From Darksidea phi (taxonomy: Eukaryota; Ascomycota; Dothideomycetes; Pleosporales; Lentitheciaceae), in the NCBI GenBank assembly GCA_030770425.1, contig JASJFT010000246.1, positions 1 through 63,949 on the forward strand: a stretch of 63,949 nt of DNA, given 5' to 3'. Under the pieces are notes generated by a model. It was not told where the DNA came from. It ran no database searches and saw only the letters and a list, made by a program, of their open reading frames with translations. Positions within the stretch are counted from its first letter, which is position 1. Every line of letters begins with the position of its first letter. The position numbers and the translations under genes were made by a program. Positions 36,701 to 48,864 of the stretch are shown here, piece by piece.

Positions 36701-39057
36701 TCATCCGGATCCGCCAAGAGCTCCTCCAATTGCAATCGTCGGTATGTAGGGGGCATTCTTTCATCCCGATTGTGCAATTCTTGACCGTGCCGAATGCTTT
36801 GACACACTCCTATATGGCAAAGTGTTAGCAATATATCTCTTGAGGTACCGATGGCTGCCATTGGCAATGCAGACTCTGTCAACAGTACTTGAGACGCCCA
36901 AGGGATCACTTACAGTGCAGAGCACGTGACCACATCGAAGGACGTGTTCGGGAGGCCGCATGAGACAGCATAGACACGTAGCGTGACTATTGAACTTTGA
37001 TGCGCCGCCGACGTCAAGGTAGAAATCCGATATATTGCGGGCATGCAGTCTCCGAATAGGGCCCAATGGACCAGTCGCCTCGGCGCCTTCCTCCTCACGC
37101 TCTAGGTCCTCTTGCGCATCTCGCAGTCTGGCCTTGAGCGAGTTCAACCATGTGTTTTTGTAATTGTCCGCAGTGAAGCTGGACACGTAGCCACCATCCG
37201 TCACCTTGCCTCGGTCGTTCTGGTGACCCTTCTCATGACGCTTGCTTACGTTGACACATCGCCCTTTTTTGGGATGGGAGAACTCGCAAGGCCAATGCGA
37301 GGAGCAGAACTCAACGAGGGCATCCTCGAAGTTTGGCTGATAATCTGCAAACAAGTCGTGTGGTTTCCCTTCTATCAGTCAGCAGATGCTAGTATCACCT
37401 GGATAAGTCATACCCTTCCTGTAAGTTGTACAATCATAGAGGAAGCAAGAAGCCACCATGAAACTCAATCTCTCGAATATCCAGTCCCCTGATCTGGTCG
37501 GATACTGCCGCTGCATCATGAGAGCAACGCGGAGAATGTGGCCACCTAGGTTCTGAGGTATCGGGTTCCGAATCAAGGAATAACCCTTGAAGTCGAATGG
37601 GTGATTCAGATTTTTCGAGAAATGTGTGAACGCTTGTTGGATGTAGAAGCTCAGGTCTTCGGCCGAAGACAGAAGGCCGACTTTCTGCTTGTTCAGATAC
37701 GATATCTTGCATGTTTGTACAATGGTGCCGTGAAGTTGTGATACTTGTCTTGAGAGACGAGGGAGGTCTTTGGCTTCCGGAAGACGGACCACTTGGAACG
37801 AAGCGTAGTAGCAGCGAAGAAGCTCGCGAAGACTTTTGATGGGTCTGTTCCTTTTCCTCCATTTCTCCACGAGCTTCGTGACTTGAGAGCTGCTGTAAAC
37901 TGGGTTTATCAGGTGATTATTAGCCTCCAGCAAATCATTCGTTGCATCTCGAACCGTCCAGAGATTGGATTGAATACGTGTGTTGGTAAAATTGAGAGCG
38001 ATAATTGCGTGAGGTAGTGTACCTTGATTGGTACTAGCTTCGAGCGAAGAAGACGCCCAATTGAGCAGCTTCGGGAGCACTCCGTGTTCGAACGTTCTGA
38101 GATGTCAGCCGTGGCGTCTACTGGCTTGGAGCAAACTCACTTTGGATTGTTCAACACGAAAACGACGACATCGGAGAAGGTGTAAAGAAGGCGAGGATAA
38201 AGCTGAGTGACAGCATATTGACGAGTTCGCGTCTGGTCTGACGTTGCCCATTCTAATGAACGTGCTCGCAGGCCCAGTTTCCGAGAAGTGTCCATCTTCG
38301 TCTGTCTCCGCGAATGTGCTCCGATAGGAATGCGCTCTCCTGCATTGAGCCCCTCGCAGTCGGCGTAGAAGATTGGCCTCTCTTCTTCCCACGTAGCGGG
38401 GTCGACGTATAAATGAACATCTGCGGAGGTGGGTGTCGAATCGTGAAGCGGACTCCCTGGGACGGGTGCTCGGAAGGTGGACTTGTTGGCTTCGTATTTG
38501 GCCTGATCGTACTCGATCAACATCTTGATCAACGTGCTCTTGCCGGCACTAGTCTCGCCTATAAAGGACACGAGTTGTGGATACTTGATCTGATCTGGGT
38601 CGGGGCAGTTCGCTATCAGTTGCTTGAAGGTGTCAAAGTCCTGCAGGAATGGTCGCTCGTCCTGGTACCTTTCGATGCCTGGCACGTAGTCAGCACTTTT
38701 ATCATCATTTGCAGTCGCGGTGATTAGGGTAAGAGATTGGTGGTCATGTTATGCAATTTTCGAGAGTTTCTAAGACTCACCGAACCATGTTGTGTTTCTA
38801 TCTTGGCTATGGAGCTCTTCGAGATCCTTCTCTGTCGTCGGCGTGTCCAAAATCTTTTTGAGACGTATACATTGCAAGTATTCTTGGTACTTTAGCTTCT
38901 CGTGTTCCGAGGATGCATGTGTAGGCTGGAGGGGCCAGCATTTGTCGCATAGGCAGCTCTTGCAGTCCGCGCAAAAGAACAGTTGTCTTTGCTGATCATT
39001 CCTATCGTCGCATCGCGGATCCTTACATACGCCTTGCAGAGAGCTTGTGGTGGCCAT
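33739..39057 (-). CDS. Zinc finger-GTPase-RING-patatin phospholipase-UIM multidomain protein
   Basis: Twelve exons (minus): 39,057-38,781, 38,678-38,141, 38,096-37,414, 37,371-36,914, 36,809-36,661, 36,612-36,505, 36,457-35,822, 35,774-35,675, 35,617-35,311, 35,256-35,120, 35,064-34,869, 34,820-33,739. Together they are 4,671 nt, 1,556 aa, all phases compatible and no internal stop. Domains in order: a B-box-like Cys/His cluster (C11, C16, C29, C32, C35, C37, C40, H47, H52); a dynamin/GBP-like GTPase with P-loop GETSAGKST (133-141), switch region PTSADVHLY and DCEG (199-202) but a non-canonical G4; a RING (C632, C635, C646, H648, C651, C654, C664, C671); a patatin domain with DGGGIRG (701-707), nucleophile S738 in GTSTG, and D895 in DGA; a Pro/Ser-rich tail; and a UIM-like helix (LEFALQISLADQ, about 1,520-1,531). 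Predicted role, as inference: a nucleotide-switched, ubiquitin-linked phospholipase, possibly in cell death or defence. An in-frame ATG at 39,171 is an alternative start. Confidence 0.85.
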
Positions 39058-39700
39058 CTTGGCAATAGCATGAAACGAGTGACGGGAGGTTGAAGCGGAC
39101 GAGGCTGGCGGGGGCGCGCACGGACTGGCACTCCTCAGCTCCAGGGTCGGGTCGGAGGGGCAAAGAAACAAACAGAGGGCGCCGGGGTTAAATACCGTAG
39201 CCTCCTGAGGCTCAAATGGTTACGTAAAGCCAAAGTGATTTGGGGGCCAAGGGGTCGCTCGAGTCGCACGTTCCAGGCTTGCTTTTGTAGCCTTGTCGCA
39301 TGAAACTCGTAATGTGTGCGTACGACATCAGAAAAGATACTAGAAGTATAAAGACTGTGTCGTTAGACGAGATGAACATATAGTTACAGGGCTATCCACA
39401 GCGCAGGCGCAGTTGTCCTGGTAGAATGAATAATCACGGTCTTTACGGAGGAAATGCGACATCCTAGGGGCCGGAATTAACCGCTGCGGCTTCTGCATCG
39501 ACACCAGGAAAGGAAGTCAGCTGCGGCTGAGATACAGCTGTTGTCAAAAGCACGTTACAGTGCTCGGCTAAACACTTGGCCACACCTCAACCACCAATGT
39601 ATTGTGGGAGTTGTTAACGGGCATACCAATATGAAATTGTAGCAAGCTAGGAGGCCCTTTGTTATAGAAGATAATATAGATATATTAGAATCTAGTACGG
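39058..39700. promoter_or_regulatory. Upstream region of the multidomain patatin gene
   Basis: About 600 bp of GC-normal DNA with no supported coding region, grading to AT-rich at about 39,660. It should hold the promoter of the minus-strand gene. I cannot identify specific elements. Confidence 0.4.
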
Positions 39701-40560
39701 AGGTGCGTTTCAAAAGTTCTTGCCTGACGGGGTATCGACGCTACAAAAGCCACCAGTCTTGGTAGCTGAATTCTGGCTGACGTGGCCATAGAAGCTATAG
39801 AAACCTCATTGAATATACTAAAAATCGTTACTACTATGGCTCCAAATACTGATATTGCTACTCGGGCTTTGATTGTTACCCTTAAGTCTCCTTTTGGAGG
39901 TAAAACAACGTCCGAAATCGCTGAAAAGACGGGTATTTTAGTACGAACGATTAACTCTATCTACGCGCGGGCTATTAAACGAGGCTTCGAGCCTAATCAC
40001 CTTCCTCTAGAGATTCGTAACGAGTGGCTTTAAGACTCTCCTCGTTCTAGTAGGCTAGCCAAATAGACAGCTAAAGTTCGTAATTCTATTCTTTAAAAAG
40101 TACGACGTAATAAATATAGGCGAGAGAAAGCTTATACTAACCTTACTAATTCTCTTAGTTAAGAAGGGATAAATATATCTACTATAATAATCTAGCGACT
40201 ACTTAAGAAGGAGGGATTTAAGAAGATAAAGCCTACGAGGAAGTCTAGACTAATAAAAAAGATAAAGGAGAATAGATTAAGGTAGTATTTAGACTATAAG
40301 AATTAGATAATAGAAGATTTTAAGAACGTAATCTAGTCTAATAAAACGTCTATAGTTCTTCTATACCGACGGGGGGGCTATAAAATCTAAAGGTAGATAG
40401 ATAAGGCTTTTCTATATAGCTATATTTATAAGAGATAGAAAGGCTATTTTAAGTTTATATTCTAGGACTACTTTTCTTATAATAAAAAAGGGTCTTATTA
40501 CTATTAAAGACCTAAAATAAAGAAGAAGAGAGAGAAATCTATTAAAGATATTAATATTAC
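39701..40560 (+). pseudogene. Tc1/mariner-like transposase, 5' end intact, remainder RIP-mutated and truncated
   Basis: From the ATG at 39,836 the frame is open for 66 codons to 40,033. It encodes an N-terminal helix-turn-helix (TTSEIAEKTGILVRTINSIYARAIKRGF). Beyond this the same frame continues with TAG/TAA stops. It still shows the first catalytic block as VI-SNKTSIVLLYRRGGYKI at about 40,330-40,390, where fungal Tc1-like enzymes have WSDET; the catalytic Asp has become Asn and Trp a stop. The KGYF-F-F-DYFSYNKKGS segment follows. Homology ends at about 40,560, where repeat R5 begins, so the last catalytic residues are absent. The 5' ~200 bp keep CA/TG while the rest does not. The segment near 39,695 ('acggaggtgcgtttcaaaag') may be the terminal repeat. 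Confidence 0.75.
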
Positions 40561-41303
40561 GTCTACTTCTATTAGAGGACTTCTAGATTATTATCGGTTT
40601 AGCTACGTACTAGACTCTATATAGTCCTACGTTCTACTATTATATCTTCTTAAGAATTTATCTTATCTCTATCTAAATATAATCCTTTTACTATCTTAGT
40701 ATTTCTATATCTATCTACCTATATATACCTTATAATTCGAATCCTTTTTACTTCTTTTTAAAAACTAGTAGTATAACGTTAATACTAAAAGCTAATACTT
40801 TAAAAGTTCTTATTAACTATATTATATAACGTCTATTTAAAGCTATTAGTATACCTTCTTATACTATTTACTTAAAGAAGAGTACTTACTCTAGTATCTA
40901 TCTATCTAGTAAACGAAATAATTCTAATATATAGCTAGTCGATAAAATATATTAATAGCGCCCCGAGTTTAGTAGATAACGAGTTTAGGAACTAGAATTA
41001 GATAATAAAAATAACTACTAGTTAGAAAGCCTATTTAATCTTAAAAATATTTAAAAGGGTTAATATATTCTCGAAATTCTTATAATCTACGTATAGTATA
41101 ATAGTAGAGATATATTAGAGATATCTAATAAACTACTATCTTTTAATAGAGTTTTAATAATAATTATAACTAATAGAAACTACTAATCTATATAAAGAAA
41201 TAATAAAATCTTTAGCTATAAAAATATTTCTTATAAAAGTAGATTTATATAATCTTAATTCCTAGCTTCTACTACTATACTACTAATATTAGGAGCTAAT
41301 AAT
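40561..41303. repeat. Repeat R5, copy 2, RIP-mutated
   Basis: It is homologous to 11,681-12,427 in the same orientation. Here the sequence continues past 'aatattaggag' without the poly-T/R6 interruption, so this copy shows the pre-insertion state. Confidence 0.6.
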
Positions 41304-41819
41304 ATTCTAATAGATAGTAACTATCTAGATATATTCTATATTATATCTATCTATACTCTAGTTCTAGGTAAAGTACTCTTAGTAAAAATAATAGAAATAT
41401 TAATTAATCTTTAATACTAAGATATATTAGTTAATAAGATTATAACTATAAAAGTAAATCTTAAAATAGTCTAAATAACCTTTAGACTAGTTATAGATAT
41501 CTATTAAACTATAATTAATCTATTTTTAATAAATAATACTTATTAGAAACTATTTAATCTAATTAAGATTAAAGATCCTCTTATACTAAACTTAGTAAAG
41601 AGAACCCTAATAACCTAAGTTATAGATTATTAGATTAGAGATATTAATAATCTCTTTTAAATTAACTTTACTACTATTAATATTCTTAAGTATATTATAT
41701 AGATTATAATATTTATTAAAAATAATATATATTATAATCTATTAGATTAAGCTATTAATAATAATAAAGTTATTATATAATCTTAGTTATAAATAAAGTT
41801 TAAAAGTCTTATAAAGAAC
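41304..41819. other. RIP-mutated DNA, unassigned
   Basis: AT-rich, CA/TG-free left flank of the GypA array. No domain is recognised. Confidence 0.45.
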
Positions 41820-42284
41820 TATTATAAACTAAATATATACTACGGAATAGTAGTAAGAAGAGTTACTCGAGATTAAACCTATTACTAGCTCTAATATAGA
41901 ATATAATAATTACGACTATAGTATAAATAATAATTAATATAGATAGCTTTACTAGGAAGTTACGTAATAGATCTATATCTTAGTAAAGATAGATTTAAGG
42001 GTTATATAATAGCTTAGTAAATCTATTAAAATAGAGCTATAGAGCTATAGCTTAATAGATCTATAAATATAAAGCTATAGATTTAAGAAAATTAAATTAA
42101 TATATAATAACTATAAATCTTCTAGAATAGTTTTCTTCTCTTATAGTTAATTTAAATCTAGATTAATTCTTATCTATTAATATAATTAAACTATTATCTA
42201 CTTATTTTTACTTTTTCTTTTCTATCTTAAGTATAAATCCTAAATAAGACTAAATAATCTATTAGGCCTAGACCTCGTTTAATA
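41820..42284 (+). repeat. GypA LTR 1
   Basis: 465 bp, 'tattataaac...gtttaata' (original TGTTA...TAACA). It aligns with the other two LTRs over its full length with mainly C/T and G/A differences. Confidence 0.85.
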
Positions 42285-45200
42285 TCTTAACTATCTAGTA
42301 GGTAGGAATAGCTAATTAAAATAATAGAAGAGGGAACCTAATAAAGCGAAGCGACGTAGCTACTAACTTAGGTCGAATTCTTAAAGGTAAAAAGTTATTA
42401 GGAATTTAGTTTCTTAGAAGATAGTATAACTATAGAAAATTTTAAAAAGATTATTAAGAATTAGTATATATTTAAAAAATAGAAAGATATATTAAAAGTT
42501 TAACTTATAAAATTAACTATCTAACTTTAGAGGTATATAAGTAAACCTTTAAAACTTAAAAAACTAGAAATATTTAATAGAATAAGATTAAAGCTTAGAG
42601 GATTTCTAATTAATATAGTAATTTATCTTAATCTTAACTAAATAAAACTATCTACTAAGAGTAATAAAGTATTATTTATAGTTATTTAGTTTATAAAGAA
42701 GGTTATTATCTAGTTTAAAATATATTTAAATAAATAACTATAACTACTAAAGGCTTAGCGAAGTAATAAAATAAAGACTATCTTCTTAAGTTATAAGTAC
42801 TTTAAGAATAAGTTATATATTACCTTTAAAAATATTAATTTAAAAAGATTAATAAAATAAAAAATTACTTATTTTAGGTAGATAAAATCTACTATAACGT
42901 ATATATCTAAGTTTAAATAACTCGTTATAAAGATCTAATAAAGAGAGATAGTCCTTATATTATAATATTATAAAGGACTAAAAGATTATATCTATTATAA
43001 AATAATTTAAATAAAATAACTCTAGACTATAAGAGAACTAATTAAATAAGTTATTAAGATTAATAATAACCTCTATCTCTAGAACTTAAAAAGAAAGAAA
43101 AAGATTAGATTTTATAAAAAGAAGAAGGAAGAAAAATACTATAGACTAGAAGTAACAGTTCTAAAGACTAGTTTAGAGCTTAAAATAAAAAGATAGAATT
43201 CTAAGAAATAAGAGCTTTATAAAAAATAAGTATACTTTAAATATAAAAAGTAAGAATATTTAGTAAAAAATTATAGGTCTAGTTTAAGAAAAGAAAAATC
43301 CTAATATATTTAGTAGGATAAAAGGGATAGAATAGCTATAATATAGAAATATAATACTATATATTAGATAACTTATATATATAATTAATATAAGACGTAC
43401 TATAAAGCTAAGTTAAATATTAACTATTAATTATAGAAATAATAGATAGCTACGACTTAAGAGTCTTAGAGAAGAGTTTCGTTCTTATTAAAAGTATAAG
43501 AAGAAGTATCTAAGAAAGACTTATCTATAAAAAAGGAAGATTTTAATAATACCCTAGATATATTATTATAAATAATTAATAATAGTAATAAGTTCTTAGA
43601 ACTAGAAGATAAAAACCTAGTTATATTATATAAGAATACTAGATACCTATAAATAATTTAACTATTTAAAAAAGAAATAGAACTAGTATTAAAACTTAAT
43701 ATAATATATACTCGAGTCTTATAATTTATAAAGAAAACTATAACGTCTATAATAGTATAAGAGATCTATAAGAAATAGTCTAAATTTTATTTAATATATC
43801 GACTATTTAAAGATTTTAAATAATAGATTAAATAGAACTTTATTATTATAAATCTTATATCTAACTAAGAAATCTAGAAAGAAATATAGTATATTATAAA
43901 AATAGTTAATAAGAAATAACTATAATATATAATAATTAAATAATAGATTCCTATACGAATAATCTTTATAAAATATAATAATTAGAAATATAAGGTTAAT
44001 CTAGAAGATAACCTATAATATAAAATAAGATATTTAATATACTTTAAGATCGTATAGATCTTATATATATAAAAAGAGTATAAACTCTATAAAAAAGTAA
44101 AGTAAAAAAATAACTACTACTTAGTAAAGGACTATAATAAAAGAATTATCTAAGTAATTATACTAGAAGTAGTATATAGATAATAGTAATCTAAGAACTA
44201 ATAATAAAAGAATTATATACGAATTATACTAGAACTACTTTTACTATTAAATTATATTCTAGAAAGACTATAGTATAAATATCTAAAGAATAAATATCTA
44301 AAGTATATTTAAACTAAGATTAATATAAAATACTAGTTAAAGAAAATAAGAATTTAAGAAATTAAAAAATAGGATTATATCTATCTTTAAGAAACCTATT
44401 AAGAAAAAACGATTACTATCTTAATTAATAGTAGAGTTATACGAAACTTTATTAGTAAGGACTTTATTTAATAAAGGAAGATTTCTTAATAAAAGAAATA
44501 ATATCCTAGTATTATATATACTATTAAAGGAGAATTCTTTAATAAATCTATAATATACGAAACTAGAGGTAAGCTTAGCCTATATAACTAAAAAAAGAAA
44601 AACGAAATACTTAATATTATAGAGATATTAGAAGACTAAGATATAATCTTAAAAATACCCTAGCTATAAGAAGCTAATCTACGTATCTAATAATTAAATT
44701 AATAAGTAATATTTTCGTAAGAAAAGGCTAATATAACTAAAGAAGATTATAATATCCTAGAATATTATAAGGAATAGGAAGAATTATTTTAAGAATTTAA
44801 GAAAAACTTACCTTAGTACTAGTCCTAGGATTATATAATCCTACTATAGAAAGAAAAAACTCTAGGATTTAGACTAATCTATAAGCTAATAGAAAATAAG
44901 AAAGTTATTATAGTAAAATATCTTAAGGAAAATCTTATAAAAAGATATATTTAATATTTAAATTTATCTATAGGATATCTAGTTCTTTTTATATCTAAGA
45001 AAGGTATTATAGAACTATAACTATATATCGACTACTAAATACTTAATAATATTATAATTAAGAACTAATACCCTTTATCTCTAATCTTAGAAATATAGAA
45101 TTAATTAAAAAAAGCTAAATAGTTTATATAACTAGATATTCGAAATATATACTATTAAATTCGAATTAAGAAAAATAAAGAATAGAAGATAATCTTTAAA

Positions 45201-48200
45201 ATAAAAAAAAGACTATATAAATACTAAGTAATATCTTTTAAACTTATTAATATACCCGCGATATTTTAAGAATAAATTAATAATATTTTATAAAACTATT
45301 TTAATTAATTCGTAATAGTATATCTTAATAATATTCTAATCTATTCTAAAATAGAAAAAGAATATAAAAAATATATAGAAAAGGTTTTATAAATACTTAA
45401 GAAGGTATAATTATATCTTTATCTACGAAAATATAAATTCTATATATAAAAAATAAAGTTTTTAGAATTTATTATTAGACTAGAAGAAATTAAAGTAGAT
45501 TTATAATAAATTAAGAAAGTTAAAGAATAGCTAACGTCTAAGAATCTTAAAGAGCTATAATTATTCCTAGAATTCTATAACTTCTACTAAAAACTAATAC
45601 TATAATAGAGTATAATAATAGTACTACTTATATAACTTATAAGAAAAGATTAACCCTTTAAATAGAAGAAAGAGTACTAATAAGCTTTTAAAAAAATTAA
45701 AGAATAGTTTATTAAAAAAATCTATAATTAAGATATATAATCCTAATAAACTCTTAATTATTAAAATAGATATATTAGACTATATAATAGGAGTAGTACT
45801 ACTTTAAAAAGATAATAAAGATAATCTTAAACTAGTATACTACTTCTTTAAAAGATATTACTAGCTAAATTTAACTATAATATCTATAATAAGAAGTTAT
45901 TAGTAATTATTAAAGCTTTAAAGGAATAGAGATCTAATCTATAAAAATTAAAATATTCTATTACGATCTATATAGATTATAAAAATCTAATAGAATTTTT
46001 AATAAATAAATCTTTAATTAGAAGATAAATATAATAGGTATAAATCCTTATAACTTATAATATTAGGATTATATATACTAAAGAATTAGAAAATAAACGA
46101 GTAAATATACTTAATAGGAGACCTAATTATTAAGAAATAGAAAAATCTAATATAGTAATTCTTAAGCTATAACTAAATAGAATAATTACTTATAACTACC
46201 TAAAGTTAGTAGAAATATAAGAAATAATACTTAAATTAAAAGAAAATAAATAGACTTAATAGATCTATATAGCTACTATAAAAGTAATAAATAAATAAAA
46301 TAAAATCTAAGATATAATCTAAAAAAAGAATAAAATTATTTATATATTTTAAAAAGCCTATATACCTAAGATAATAAGAAAAGAATTTATTAAATAATAC
46401 TACGAGGTACTAGTATATAGATATTAGGAAGTAGAAAAAACTTTTAAATAATTAATAAAAATATATTATTTCCTATATATAAGATAACTAGTAATATAAG
46501 TTCTTATAAAATATATAGACTATTATTATAATAAATATATAAGATATATATTCTATAGAATACTATAACTAATAAAAAATATAGAAGGACTATAGAAGAT
46601 TATAATTATAGACTTTATTACGTAATTACTACGTTCTAAGAAACTAATAATAGAAATATCCTATAATATTATACTAGTAATAATAAATAAGTTTATAAAG
46701 TATACTTACTTTATTTTATATATAAATAAAGAAAATATAGTAAAATAACTTACTTATATCTTACTAAGATATATATTTAGTAAATATAGAATATTAAATA
46801 AAATTATCTTAAATAAAGATATTAAATTTATAATAAAGTTTTAGTAAACTCTTATAGTTAAACTAGAAACTAAGTATAATATATTAATTATATACTATTT
46901 ATAAATAGACAAACTAATAAAATAAATAAATTAAATAGTAGAATAATATCTTAAATATTATCTAAACTACTACTAAAATAATTAAGTTATACTTTTATTT
47001 ATAGTATAATTTATATATAATAGTTTATAATATAATATAATAAAAATAATATCTTTTTTTATAAACTATAGAATTAAACTAAGACTATATAAGAAACCTA
47101 GATAACTTTAATCTTATAGCTAAAATAAAGAAGAAATAATAAAAATTATTCTATAAATATATTAATAACTTAAGAAAGATATAGAATTTTTTTAAAATAA
47201 AATAAATAAATACTATAATAAGAAATAAAAGAAAGTATCTACTTTTAAAGAGGGAGAAAAAATATAATTACTATAAAAAAATATTAAAAGTAAGTAATCT
47301 AATAGTAAACTAGACTATACTAAGATTAGACTTTATAAAATTAAGAAATAAGTCTTACTTATAAACTACTAACTAAGACTATCTTTATAAATAAAAATCT
47401 ACTTTATATTTTATATTAGCTTATTAGAAAAAGTATTATAGAATACTAAACTAGTAGTATATAAAGTAGATATATATAACGAAGATAATAAAGAATAAAA
47501 AGTAGAAGAAATTCTAGATAATAATATTAGAAATAGAAAAAACTATTACCTAATCTAATAGTAGAAAATAGACGGAAATAAAAAACTATAAAAATAAATT
47601 TAAAAATTTAAAGATAATCTTAATTATTCTAAAAAGTTTATAAAGTACTAAAACTATAATTTTAAAAAAAACTTAAAGATAAGATAAGTTTACCTTATAA
47701 TAAGTTAAGAAGATTAGTATTATCTATAATATAATAAGAGGTATTTAATAAATTAAAAGAAGTAATATTATTTATAATATTATAAATAATATTTAAAGTA
47801 GTTAGAGAGGTCTTTAGATTCTTTTACTACCTTAACTACTAAAGCTCTACCTTCTCTTTATCTAGCTTAGCTTTTAGTATCTAAGATTATACTATTAACT
47901 TCTTATAAAAGATTATTCTTTACTTCTCTAAATAATATATTTATATCTAAACCTTTACTAGCTTATTAAAAAGCTTATTTTAAGCTTTTTATACCTCCTT
48001 TAGTTATTATTAAAGTTTCTCTTCTATATAATTAATAAATCTTACTAATAGTAATAAACCTTAATATATAAGTTTCGCTACTTAATATAAATAAATCTTT
48101 TAATAATAAGATATTAGATATATAATAAGAACTTTATATATTAGTATAAATATATATCTTATAATATCTACTATCTTTAAGTAAAGTAATATATAGTATT

Positions 48201-48400
48201 CCTAATTATAAATAATAATTATAGGGAAATATTTTAAAGTTATAATAAAGAATTTTATTAATAAGTATAATATATTTTTAAGTTTTATACGATATTATAA
48301 TAAATAATAATAACCTCTTAAAATAGAGTCCTAATACTAATATAACTAAATACTAAATTTAGAATAACCTCTAAGTTAAAGGTTTAGAGAGGAGAGATAG

Positions 48401-48864
48401 TATTATAAACTAAATATATACTATAAAATAGTAGTAAAAAGAGCTATCTAAGATTAAACCTATTATTAGCTCTAATATAAAATATAACGATTATAACTAT
48501 AATATATATAATAATTAATATAAATAGCTTTACTAGAAAGTTATATAATAGATTTATATCTTAGTAAAGATAGATCTAAGGATTATATAATAGCTTAGTA
48601 GATTTATTAAAATAGAGCTATAAAGTTATAACTTAGTAGATCTATAGATATAAAGCTATAGATCTAAGAAAACTAAATTAATATATAATAACTACGAATC
48701 TCCTAGAATAGTCTTCTTTCCTTATAGTTAATTCGAATCTAGATTAATCCTTATCTATTAATATAATTAAACTATTATCTTTTATTTTAATTTCTTCTTT
48801 TCTATCTTAAGTATAAACCCTAAATAAGGCTAAATAATCTATTAGGTCTAGACCCTATTTAATA
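48401..48864 (+). repeat. GypA LTR 2 (shared middle LTR)
   Basis: 464 bp. It serves as 3' LTR of the first internal region and 5' LTR of the second. Confidence 0.85.

Noticed and set aside
33558..38727. Plus-strand ORFs of 60-130 codons opposite the patatin gene
   Set aside because: All lie antisense to coding exons of a gene whose 12 exons join in frame and carry domain motifs.
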